From an uncultured Slackia sp. (GTDB lineage Bacteria > Actinomycetota > Coriobacteriia > Coriobacteriales > Eggerthellaceae), in assembly GCA_900553655.1 (NCBI GenBank), contig USEQ01000042.1:1-8515 (forward strand): a stretch of DNA of 8,515 nt. The letters are read 5' to 3'. Made by a program: the position numbers and the translations under genes. The notes beneath the pieces were generated by a model that was given only the letters and a program-made list of their open reading frames with translations, was not told the DNA's origin and did no database searches. Shown piece after piece: positions 1 through 6,374 of the stretch (positions are counted from its first letter, which is position 1; every line of letters begins with the position of its first letter).

Positions 1-746
1 AGCGCACGCGCGTCAATCGTGCGCTGTGCATTCCTCTCATAGTGGCCATGGTGGGTCTTATTGCTTCGGCAACTCATTTGGGAAGTCCCGCGAACGCGCT
101 CTACGTGCTTCTTGGCGTGGGGCGCTCTCCCTTGTCGAATGAAGTGTTTTGCGCGGGTCTGTTTTTGGCCTCCTGCGGGCTGTACTGGCTGTTCTGCTTC
201 ACGGAGAAGCAGTACGTGCGCGCGCAGAAGGTGTGGTGTGCTGCGATAGCGCTCGCCGGCCTTGTGTGTATCGGAGCTATAGCCATGGCGTATGACGCTT
301 CGACCATCGTTACGTGGAACACTTGGTACGTTCCGTTCAACGTGTGGTTCTCCGCTTTTGCGGGAGGTCCTTTGCTTGCCATGCTGGGACTGCGCGCCGC
401 TCGTGCCGTGTGCCTGCATGCGAAGGCGAGCGGCGTCCTCGTCGCCGGGTCTCTTATTGCCTTGGTTGCGAACGTGGCGTGTCTTGTCATGCAGAACGCC
501 AGCCTCGGGAGCATATGGAACGGCTACGGCACGGCACTCGACCTGGTACCTATGTATCCTGTCATGATTGCCTGGTATGCGGGTACGGGCCTTACGGCTA
601 TCGGTTGCGCGGCGTGGCCTTTGCGCGGCCGCGATCTTCCGAGCGTAGTGCGCCTGACGTTGTGCTGCGCGCTGTTTTTCGCCGGGCTCTTCGTGGTTCG
701 CTTCGGCTTCTACATGATGCACATGACATACGGTTTGGGCGTGTAG
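1..746 (+). CDS. DmsC-like membrane anchor subunit of a DMSO reductase-family enzyme (5' truncated)
   Basis: The reading frame is open to the left edge (codons start at base 3), so the true start lies outside the window and about 247 residues are visible. The fragment is almost entirely hydrophobic, with about seven membrane helices. Its early segment has the HLGSP-x-NALYVLLG-x-GRSPLSNEV pattern of the DmsC/NrfD-like anchor family, and it ends in R-FGFYMMHM-x-YG. Such subunits hold a molybdopterin catalytic subunit and an iron-sulfur subunit on the membrane and pass electrons from menaquinol to them. The partner genes would be expected to the left. It converges on the HD phosphohydrolase gene with a 2-bp gap, so there is no room for a terminator between them. 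The family call is firm; the substrate of the complex cannot be told. Confidence 0.85.
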   Translation, partial: RTRVNRALCIPLIVAMVGLIASATHLGSPANALYVLLGVGRSPLSNEVFCAGLFLASCGLYWLFCFTEKQYVRAQKVWCAAIALAGLVCIGAIAMAYDASTIVTWNTWYVPFNVWFSAFAGGPLLAMLGLRAARAVCLHAKASGVLVAGSLIALVANVACLVMQNASLGSIWNGYGTALDLVPMYPVMIAWYAGTGLTAIGCAAWPLRGRDLPSVVRLTLCCALFFAGLFVVRFGFYMMHMTYGLGV

Positions 747-748
747 CT

Positions 749-1963
749 CTATCGAAGGTCGTCGAAGTAATCGCGGAATTCTACGCCGTGGCTGCTTTGG
801 GGGCACATGAAACGGTGTGCTGCCAAGAAATATTCGTCGGTCATGCTTGCCAGATAATCGACGGCGATCTGATGGGCGGATTCGGCGCGATAGGGCCGTT
901 CGTCTTCGTAAAGACTTCTTTGACGCTCGATACGTTCGATGAAATGCTTGAACACCGGGGCGCTTTCGTCTTGTGCAATCAGGTCGGCCAGAATGGCCTC
1001 GTAGAGCTCTTCGAACATGGGCGTAATTTCGTTTTCGTACATTTCTGCCTGCTTGTCGGAGAGGTAGATGCGCTCGTAGTTTTCGGCCTTGGCGGTTTTC
1101 AGGCTGCGAAACGCCTCTTCGCTCATGGCTATGCGATCGCGCATATAGCTGTGCTCCACGATATCCACCGTGAGGTTGTTGATGATTTCGGCATTTTGCA
1201 CGCCCAGTACGCCGCCCGAAAATGATTCGTCTGTGGCTATGGAGCCGACGCCCATGGCGTCTTGGCGGTCTTTGCCAACGTAGGCGATCATGTCGGAAAT
1301 GCGCACCACGCATCCTTCCAGCGTGGAGGGTCGCAGGCTGGCTATGGTCTGTTCGTCTATATAGCACGATTCCACCAGGTCATCGAATGTATCGAAGTCG
1401 TGCGTTTTCCCTAGAAGAAACTCGCGCTGGCTGCTTTCTCCATTGTGGCAGAGGATGCCGTCGAGGGTTTGCAGCGTGACGTTGCGGGCGTATAGGGAGT
1501 CAAGCACGCGCACGGAGTGCACGTTATGGTTGAAGAAGCGCCCCGTATCGGCGTGGTAGAGGCCGTTGAGAATGCGTTCTCCCACGTGGCCGAAGGGGGT
1601 GTGGCCCAGGTCGTGCCCGAGCGCTATGGCCTCGGTGAGGTCTTCGTTTAAGCCGAGCATGCGCGAAATGGTGCGCGCCGTGCGGGCAACCAGCTGCACA
1701 TGCAGCCCGCGGCGGCTTATGTCGTCGTTGCGCACGAAGCTGAATACCTGGGTTTTTCCCGCGTAGCGGTTGTAGGGCGCCACGTGCAGAATTTTGTCAA
1801 TATCGCGCACGAAGGCGGGACGGTGCAGCCGGGGCGACGTATCGCGGCGGGGATTGCGGCGAAGGGCCTGCGCCTCGTTTGTGCGATAGGGGTTGCCGCG
1901 GCCTTCGGCGCGGCCCTCTTCGTAGCGCTCGATGAATTCTTTGCTGAAATTACGGTATGCCAT
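749..1963 (-). CDS. dGTPase-like HD-domain dNTP triphosphohydrolase
   Basis: A 404-residue cytoplasmic protein of the dGTPase (Dgt) family, which hydrolyses dNTPs to deoxynucleosides and triphosphate and helps set dNTP pools. The HD metal site is visible: His88 (RRGLHVQL), His117-Asp118 in GHDLGHTPFGHVGE and Asp224 in RISDMIAYVGKDR. The KTQVF block (70-74) and DGILCHNGE (168-176) are also family landmarks. The usual R-L-THSLEV segment is here RRGLHVQLVART, so this is a divergent branch. The start at 1963 was chosen because family-like sequence begins there and a GAAAGAAG stretch lies just upstream. The frame stays open to 2170, but that extension runs through hairpins and a candidate promoter and looks non-coding. 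Substrate choice (dGTP or other dNTPs) is not visible. Confidence 0.87.
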   Translation of the reverse strand: MAYRNFSKEFIERYEEGRAEGRGNPYRTNEAQALRRNPRRDTSPRLHRPAFVRDIDKILHVAPYNRYAGKTQVFSFVRNDDISRRGLHVQLVARTARTISRMLGLNEDLTEAIALGHDLGHTPFGHVGERILNGLYHADTGRFFNHNVHSVRVLDSLYARNVTLQTLDGILCHNGESSQREFLLGKTHDFDTFDDLVESCYIDEQTIASLRPSTLEGCVVRISDMIAYVGKDRQDAMGVGSIATDESFSGGVLGVQNAEIINNLTVDIVEHSYMRDRIAMSEEAFRSLKTAKAENYERIYLSDKQAEMYENEITPMFEELYEAILADLIAQDESAPVFKHFIERIERQRSLYEDERPYRAESAHQIAVDYLASMTDEYFLAAHRFMCPQSSHGVEFRDYFDDLR

Positions 1964-2005
1964 GGCTGCTTCTTTCGGCCTGTTGTGCGAGGTGGGATGG
2001 TTGCG

Positions 2006-2045
2006 AGCCGCGTAAAGCGGCTGTACGTGGGCGGGCGTGCCCACG
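2006..2045 (-). other. Two tandem stem-loops in the leader of the HD gene
   Basis: Two perfect inverted repeats lie side by side. CGTGGGC (2026-2032) and GCCCACG (2039-2045) have a 6-nt loop. AGCCGC (2006-2011) and GCGGCT (2017-2022) have a 5-nt loop. Neither is followed by a T run on the minus strand, so they are not intrinsic terminators. They sit about 45-80 nt before the start codon at 1963 and could structure the leader or affect mRNA stability. Function is inferred only from position. Confidence 0.4.
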
Positions 2046-2068
2046 CGGGGTGGCGTGTTATCGACGCA

Positions 2069-2100
2069 AGTATAAGGCTCAGTCGTCTGCGGGTTGCCAA
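2069..2100 (-). promoter_or_regulatory. Candidate promoter of the dGTPase-like gene
   Basis: On the minus strand a TATACT -10 box (2069-2074, 5 of 6 to consensus) is preceded by TTGGCA (2095-2100, 5 of 6 to the -35 consensus). The 20-bp spacer is longer than the usual 16-18, so the -35 assignment is doubtful. The leader would be about 100 nt and would include both stem-loops. Confidence 0.3.
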
Positions 2101-2132
2101 TCCTTTTGCTGTGTTTGCCGTAATTGCTCGGC

Positions 2133-2168
2133 GAATAGAGCTTTCGTCGTGCCACGAAAGCTCTATTC
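2133..2168. repeat. Perfect 15-bp inverted repeat with 6-nt loop
   Basis: GAATAGAGCTTTCGT (2133-2147) and its exact complement ACGAAAGCTCTATTC (2154-2168) flank CGTGCC. It is the longest perfect palindrome I found in the window. No T run follows it on either strand, so an intrinsic terminator is unlikely. It lies upstream of the candidate HD-gene promoter, where an operator could sit. It could also be a dispersed repeat; the window alone cannot decide. Confidence 0.7.
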
Positions 2169-2250
2169 ATGGCACGATGATTGCCACGAAAACTATTCGC
2201 GTTGCGCGATGGACGCGATGAGATTTGGCGGTGAGTTTTTCGTCGTGCAA
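2142..2250. repeat. Cluster of related short repeats around the palindrome
   Basis: TTTCGTCGTGCCA (2142-2154) recurs with one mismatch as TTTCGTCGTGCAA (2238-2250), 96 bp away. TGCCACGAAA occurs at 2150-2159 and 2182-2191, 32 bp apart, followed in both cases by a CTATTC ending (2163-2168, 2193-2198). GGCACGA at 2171-2177 is the complement of TCGTGCC at 2147-2153. The copies are thus direct and inverted versions of one element, and 96 is three times 32. Confidence 0.6.
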
Positions 2251-2274
2251 AGCGGGGAGGCCGGAAAAGCGGCT

Positions 2275-2318
2275 AAGAAGACAGAATCGGGCCCGCAGAG
2301 GGAGGGGTGCGGGCCCGA
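2275..2318 (-). terminator. Intrinsic terminator of the exported reductase gene
   Basis: TCGGGCCCGC (2287-2296) and GCGGGCCCGA (2309-2318) form a perfect 10-bp GC-rich stem with a 12-nt loop. Read on the minus strand, the stem is followed by TTCTGTCTTCTT. It lies about 38 nt past the stop codon of the minus-strand reductase gene, so it should separate that gene from the dGTPase-like gene downstream. Confidence 0.78.
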
Positions 2319-2355
2319 GGGATATGGATAGTGGCCTGTTAGATTGGCAGAGAAG

Positions 2356-4593
2356 CTAGATGGCGCGACCTGCCAGATTGCCAGAGAAAATGGCATCGGC
2401 AATATTGAAGGGCTCTGCGCAGTCGCCGACAGCGTAGGTCTCTTCAACGGAGATTCCATCAAGCAGCGACGAATTGGGCAGCATGTCCATGGCTTCGATT
2501 ACGGTATCGCACGTGATGGACTCGGTTGCTCCAGCCTCGCTCGTTATGGTGATGGCTCCATCTCCTACTTCGTTGATGGTTGCGTTTGGCCATAGCCTCA
2601 TGCCGCGCGCATAAAGCATGGGCATGACAAACGTTTTAACCCAGTTGGATTGTCCCTTGTCTACCTTTTCGACGGGGTCGGACGTTACCATCGAAATATG
2701 CTTGCCTTGGGCCTGCAGGTTCAAGGCAGTGTCGATTGCCTGAGCGTTGCTTCCGACGATTACTACGTTTTCCCCCATGGTTGCCGTTGGGAAATCTTCG
2801 ATGGAGACGATGTTGGTTTTTTCCGTCCCTTCCATTCCCAAGGTGTCGCGCAGGCCTCCACATGCGAGGACGATCGCATCGGGTTTCTCGCTTTCAATAA
2901 ATGCGGCGTCGACTTCGTGCTCGGTTACGAATTTTACGCCGGTAACTTCAAGCTGCTTTTCCATATAAGACCGCAGAGCATCGAGGTTCTCGTGGGGCCC
3001 TTTGACCGTCGAGGCGAATTCCAGCATGCCTCCCGCGGAGCTTTTCTTTTCGTAAAGGGTTACGTTGTGGCCACGCAGGGCTGCAATGCGTGCGGCTTCC
3101 ATGCCCGCCGGGCCGGCGCCTACGACCATGACATTTTTTGTTGTTTTTGCAGCGGGCAGGTCGAATCCTTCGGGCATGCTTTCGCGGAATGCATGCTGGG
3201 TGCATGCATTGACGCGGCAGTGCTCGTAGGTCTTGCCCTCTTTGTCAACATCGAAGTGGCAGTGCATGCACCTGGTGCAGGGGGCAATTTCGTCGAGGCG
3301 CCCTTCTTTAAGCTTCGTGACGTATTCGGGGTCAACGGTAAGGGGGCGGTTCATGATAAGGAAATCAGCTTTGCCGTCCTTGAGGGCGTTTTCGAAGAAG
3401 TCGGGCGCATGTGCCGGATCCATATAGGTGACGGTCCCAACAGGCACGCTTACGGCTTCTTTGATTTCGGCAGCCACATCGAGCATCATTCCGCAGCCAG
3501 AGTGATTGCCTATAACTTTTCCTTCCCAGTGGCGGGAGAAATCAAACTGCGTTCCATAGCTTGTTGTGCCGTCGATGCCGTATCCCGTGAAGTAAAGGTC
3601 GCTTGCGAATTCGCATACGTGCTGGCTGGTGGGCCCTAGACGAACGTGGAAGCTGTCGGCGCCTGCTTCTTCCATGAGTTTGCACATGGCTTTGTTCTCT
3701 GCCACGGTGGTGTAAAGCGAGCTGTCGCCGATTGTTCCGTCGTTTTCTTCGATTCCATTGATGAGCACCTGAACGGGGAAATCGCTTCCGCATTCGGCCT
3801 TGATTGCTTCGATGGTTTCGCAGATAAAGCGGGTTCTGTTTTCGAAGTTCTGGGGGCCGTATTCATCGTCGCGCGTGTTGCGCATGCGGGAAAGGAACGA
3901 TTGTCCGATGTTGTTGCCGGCGGCGTTAATTTCGCATGCGTCAAAGCCGAGTTCTTTGATTCGCTTGACAAATGCGACCGTATCTTGTTCGAGCAGCTTG
4001 ATTTCTTCCTGCGTCATATCGGCCGCAACTGCAGAGGCAAACGACCCGGAGGCAATTTGCTTCGTGCCGCTGAAGTTGATGCCCATGCAGGAAATTTGGT
4101 ATCCGGCGTACCCACCCTCTTCATGGATCGCCTGCACTATCTCGGCTAGGGGCGATTTGTCGATGGGGGTTGAGCGGGCGGACGGGAAATGCTCGTATTT
4201 GTCCACGAAGTCTTCGACCCATACCATCTCGACGCCGCCTTTGGCGAAGTTGCGATAATACGTGGCGGCTTCCTCGGGGTTTGATGCCGTGTCCGATCCA
4301 GCTGCAGACTTGACCATGCGATGCGATAGCTGAAGGGGTCCGAAGGACCACGATGAGAACAGCGTCGCAAGGTCTCCCGTGTTTGAGGTGTAGTCGTAGT
4401 CTTGGGGATTGATTCCGTTGTTGACGACCGTTTCCTGGTCGCTAGCATCTCCCGATGAAGGCTTGGCGGCCTGCGTCGGGGCGCATCCCGTCAAGCCTGC
4501 GAGCGCGGAAGCCGAAAGCGCCGTTGCTGCCATTCCTCCTAAGAAGTTTCGGCGGGATAGGGCCGGAACCCTTCTTGTATCTGTTGTATCCAT
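2356..4593 (-). CDS. Tat-exported lipoprotein flavin/iron-sulfur ene-reductase (Old Yellow Enzyme / 2,4-dienoyl-CoA reductase-like)
   Basis: A 745-residue protein. It starts with a Tat signal (SRRNFLGG, 13-20) and a lipobox-like LTGC (Cys37), so it is probably folded inside and anchored outside the membrane. Residues about 75-430 resemble the FMN barrel of Old Yellow Enzymes, ending in DFLIMNRP (Arg416). A 4Fe-4S site follows (Cys439, 442, 445, 459), then a Rossmann motif VGAGPAG (491-497), a second dinucleotide region (611-620) and a FAD-type GD near 723. This is the layout of 2,4-dienoyl-CoA and trimethylamine dehydrogenase relatives. The usual Q-x-x-H-x-GR-Y appears as QISCMGIN (166-173), and the second GxGxxG/A is GSNAQA. 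Substrate and electron donor are unknown. The start at 4593 has GGGAGAG 3 nt upstream; the open frame to 4692 lacks the Tat start context. It is divergent from a LuxR gene. Confidence 0.88.
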   Translation of the reverse strand: MDTTDTRRVPALSRRNFLGGMAATALSASALAGLTGCAPTQAAKPSSGDASDQETVVNNGINPQDYDYTSNTGDLATLFSSWSFGPLQLSHRMVKSAAGSDTASNPEEAATYYRNFAKGGVEMVWVEDFVDKYEHFPSARSTPIDKSPLAEIVQAIHEEGGYAGYQISCMGINFSGTKQIASGSFASAVAADMTQEEIKLLEQDTVAFVKRIKELGFDACEINAAGNNIGQSFLSRMRNTRDDEYGPQNFENRTRFICETIEAIKAECGSDFPVQVLINGIEENDGTIGDSSLYTTVAENKAMCKLMEEAGADSFHVRLGPTSQHVCEFASDLYFTGYGIDGTTSYGTQFDFSRHWEGKVIGNHSGCGMMLDVAAEIKEAVSVPVGTVTYMDPAHAPDFFENALKDGKADFLIMNRPLTVDPEYVTKLKEGRLDEIAPCTRCMHCHFDVDKEGKTYEHCRVNACTQHAFRESMPEGFDLPAAKTTKNVMVVGAGPAGMEAARIAALRGHNVTLYEKKSSAGGMLEFASTVKGPHENLDALRSYMEKQLEVTGVKFVTEHEVDAAFIESEKPDAIVLACGGLRDTLGMEGTEKTNIVSIEDFPTATMGENVVIVGSNAQAIDTALNLQAQGKHISMVTSDPVEKVDKGQSNWVKTFVMPMLYARGMRLWPNATINEVGDGAITITSEAGATESITCDTVIEAMDMLPNSSLLDGISVEETYAVGDCAEPFNIADAIFSGNLAGRAI

Positions 4594-4689
4594 GTTCTCT
4601 CCCTCTTGTGGATGCTGGTACGTCGATGCCTTAATCCTAGGGAGAAAGCTGCGGGCGCATATCGCATCAACAATGTATTTGGGGCGAAT

Positions 4690-4704
4690 CACATCATTGA
4701 TGTG
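4690..4704. promoter_or_regulatory. 15-bp palindromic operator candidate
   Basis: CACATCA-T-TGATGTG is a perfect 7-bp inverted repeat around one base. It lies between the divergent reductase and LuxR genes and contains the candidate -35 box of the LuxR gene (4697-4702). A protein bound here could block or stimulate the LuxR promoter and, 97 bp from the reductase start, influence that gene too. The binding protein is inferred, not shown. Confidence 0.5.
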
Positions 4705-4724
4705 GTGGCCTTGTATCCCATAAT
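4697..4724 (+). promoter_or_regulatory. Candidate promoter of the LuxR-type regulator gene
   Basis: TTGATG (4697-4702, 4 of 6 to TTGACA) and CATAAT (4719-4724, 5 of 6 to TATAAT) are 16 bp apart. Transcription would begin near 4731, giving a leader of about 38 nt before the GTG start at 4769. An ATG start at 4736 would sit almost at the 5' end of that RNA, which argues against it. Confidence 0.5.
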
Positions 4725-4737
4725 CGATACCTTGTAT
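4709..4737. promoter_or_regulatory. Inverted and direct repeats over the LuxR-gene promoter
   Basis: GTATC (4713-4717) and GATAC (4726-4730) form an 18-bp inverted repeat with an 8-bp spacer that covers the -10 box. CCTTGTAT occurs twice (4709-4716 and 4730-4737), exactly 21 bp or two helical turns apart. The 18-bp span is typical of a dimeric helix-turn-helix operator, so autoregulation by the LuxR protein is plausible but inferred. Confidence 0.4.
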
Positions 4738-4755
4738 GGCATGGGCGTATGTGAT

Positions 4756-4760
4756 GGAGG
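4756..4760 (+). promoter_or_regulatory. Ribosome binding site deciding the GTG start of the LuxR gene
   Basis: GGAGG lies 8 nt before GTG at 4769, which is ideal spacing. Neither the in-frame ATG at 4736 nor that at 4754 has a comparable site. This supports translation from GTG 4769 and shortens the protein by 11 residues relative to the longest open frame. Confidence 0.65.
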
Positions 4761-4768
4761 CTGATATT

Positions 4769-6169
4769 GTGGTGAAGGGTAGGGGAAGCGCGTCGTCCGT
4801 TTCCGCCGTTATGCTTCTTGCATTCGGGATCCTTTCCTTTCGTGTTGCCGCATGGGTAATTTATCGAAGCGAGCTTGCCTACATCACCAATGACGGATAC
4901 GTAATCGCTCGGATTTTCCAGATGCTCGTCGTTGTCTTACTGATGGTCTCTATGAGGAGCCGGATTCCGTCAAAGAGGGTTTTCATCGGAGGCATGGTGC
5001 TGGCCACTGTGGCCACGGTCGTTGCGAGTGCCGTGGTAATCTTCGGGTCGAACGGAGTGCTGCCCCCTTCTTGGGGAATGGCAGCTTGCGGGCTCCACGG
5101 GGCTGCGAGTGCGTTTTTCTTTCTTGGATGGGGAGTGTGTGCGTGCATCGAGCCGCCTTCTAGGTCCGCTTTGTCAATATCCCTCGCATTTGTTCTGTAC
5201 GGCTTAGTTACCTTGTTTTTGAGCTTCGTTCCTTTAGGGTTTGTAGAGGGAGTGGCGTTGTTGTCCCCCTTGCTCTGCTGCGCGCTTATCGTGATAGCTC
5301 TGAAAGGGAGGCTGGAAAAGATACCGTGCGGGCGCGCATCATTGCGTCGAGATTTGGACACGCCGTCGCGGATGCTTCTTGGGGTAATGCTGGCTTGTTG
5401 CGTGATATGCGCCGTAGTGGATGTCATGGTGCCAGAGTCGTCCGACCCTTCGCTGTACTCGTTCAACGCATTCTGGCCCGTGTTGTACGCGGTTATTTTC
5501 GGCGTGTTTTTCGTCTGGTTCGTTCTGATGAAGAAAAAAGACCCAGATGCGTTATGGCCGATGTTCACATTCGTTCTTTCGGTTGGGCTGTTCGGTTTCT
5601 CGTCCTTCTTCTTCATTGACACATTTGTTGCGGGTCAGTTTATGAGGGCGAGCGCCGATTGCATAATCGTGTTCTCGTGGGTTGTCGTGGCGTGCATGGT
5701 ATACCGTAAAAAACTACAACCGATTTTTTATTTCGGTCTTTCAATCATTGTCTATTCAAATACGGCTCCGTTTCCGAAAGCCGCCTTTGACGCTTTGTTC
5801 CCGCAGGTTGATTTTGGTGCCGGCAGCCTGGTTGCTATTGCGCTCGCATTTGTTATGGCGGTTGCCCTTGTCGGGTGTACCGTTTTTCTTTCCGCAGCGA
5901 AAAAGCCCTCCGCATTGCCGAAATCGCCTCAATCTTCGAAAGCGGAATGCTCGAGCCTTGAATGGATGAAGGAATCGTACGGATTGACGTTGAGGGAAAT
6001 AGAAGTTGTTGACTTGCTGACGCGCGGATACACAATGCCGCAGACGGGCGAGCGGTTGTTCATATCCCATGACACGGTTCGGTCCCATGTAAAAAGCATA
6101 TACAAAAAACTCGGCGTTCACAGTAAGGGAGAGCTCATAGACATAGTGGCCCAAAGAGGCGCCAGATAG
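4769..6169 (+). CDS. Membrane-bound LuxR-family transcriptional regulator (about 12 membrane helices plus C-terminal HTH)
   Basis: A 466-residue protein when started at the GTG at 4769. The first about 375 residues carry about twelve hydrophobic segments in an MFS-like spacing, with a basic KKK loop after helix 8. A linker rich in Ser, Lys and Pro leads to a LuxR/NarL helix-turn-helix at about 404-466 (LTLREIEVVDLLTRG, then HDTVRSHVKSIYKKLGV). Regulators of this form are numerous in Eggerthellaceae, where some control neighbouring reductase genes such as catechol dehydroxylases. Here it is divergent from the exported flavin reductase, with operator-like palindromes between them, so it probably controls that gene and itself. 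No receiver domain or sensor kinase is present. Part of the gene is AT-rich (5701-5760 has 17 G/C in 60), unlike the folate operon. The ligand is unknown. Confidence 0.88.
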   Translation: MVKGRGSASSVSAVMLLAFGILSFRVAAWVIYRSELAYITNDGYVIARIFQMLVVVLLMVSMRSRIPSKRVFIGGMVLATVATVVASAVVIFGSNGVLPPSWGMAACGLHGAASAFFFLGWGVCACIEPPSRSALSISLAFVLYGLVTLFLSFVPLGFVEGVALLSPLLCCALIVIALKGRLEKIPCGRASLRRDLDTPSRMLLGVMLACCVICAVVDVMVPESSDPSLYSFNAFWPVLYAVIFGVFFVWFVLMKKKDPDALWPMFTFVLSVGLFGFSSFFFIDTFVAGQFMRASADCIIVFSWVVVACMVYRKKLQPIFYFGLSIIVYSNTAPFPKAAFDALFPQVDFGAGSLVAIALAFVMAVALVGCTVFLSAAKKPSALPKSPQSSKAECSSLEWMKESYGLTLREIEVVDLLTRGYTMPQTGERLFISHDTVRSHVKSIYKKLGVHSKGELIDIVAQRGAR

Positions 6170-6374
6170 CCGAAAGTCGCTTGGGTGGCAAAGACGTGCC
6201 GGGGACGCGAACCCCATTGGGCTGCGGGGGAAATGGGGCGCTTGATGACGCGGTGCAGGCTTTCGGAGCCGCCGTTGGGGCTGGTGGTTATAGCCGCGTG
6301 TGGCGTGTGATTCTGATGTCCGGTCGTCCTTGCGACCATAAACCTTTTTGATGATGAAAACACCTTGAAGAGAG

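Larger units (their letters stand above)
1964..2355. other. Gene-free region between the reductase and dGTPase-like genes
   Basis: No convincing gene is present. From right to left it holds the terminator of the minus-strand reductase gene (2275-2318), a cluster of related short repeats around a perfect palindrome (2133-2250), a candidate minus-strand promoter (2069-2100) and two adjacent stem-loops in the presumed leader of the HD gene (2006-2045). Both flanking genes lie on the minus strand, so the order is terminator, then repeats, then promoter/leader. Confidence 0.6.

Noticed and set aside
314..1225. Long plus-strand open frame of 303 codons across the dmsC/HD-gene junction
   Set aside because: It overlaps two well supported genes in other frames, has a composition rich in Arg, His and Cys without domain features, and no ribosome site.
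2133..2168. Palindrome as an intrinsic terminator
   Set aside because: No T run follows on either strand, and a better terminator for the reductase gene exists at 2275-2318.
1964..2170. N-terminal extension of the dGTPase-like protein to 2170
   Set aside because: The 69 extra codons run through a palindrome, hairpins and a candidate promoter, and family-like sequence begins only near 1963.
2650..3639. Plus-strand open frame of 329 codons opposite the reductase gene
   Set aside because: It is the complement of a conserved multi-domain protein with clear motifs; the plus-strand product shows no recognisable family.
4594..4692. Longer start of the reductase at 4692
   Set aside because: It would put 33 residues before the Tat motif and run into the operator region; ATG 4593 has a good GGGAGAG site.
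6185..6215. tRNA-like T arm on the minus strand (GGGGTTCGCGTCCCC)
   Set aside because: The loop lacks the conserved A58, and no D arm, anticodon arm or matching acceptor strand could be drawn around it.
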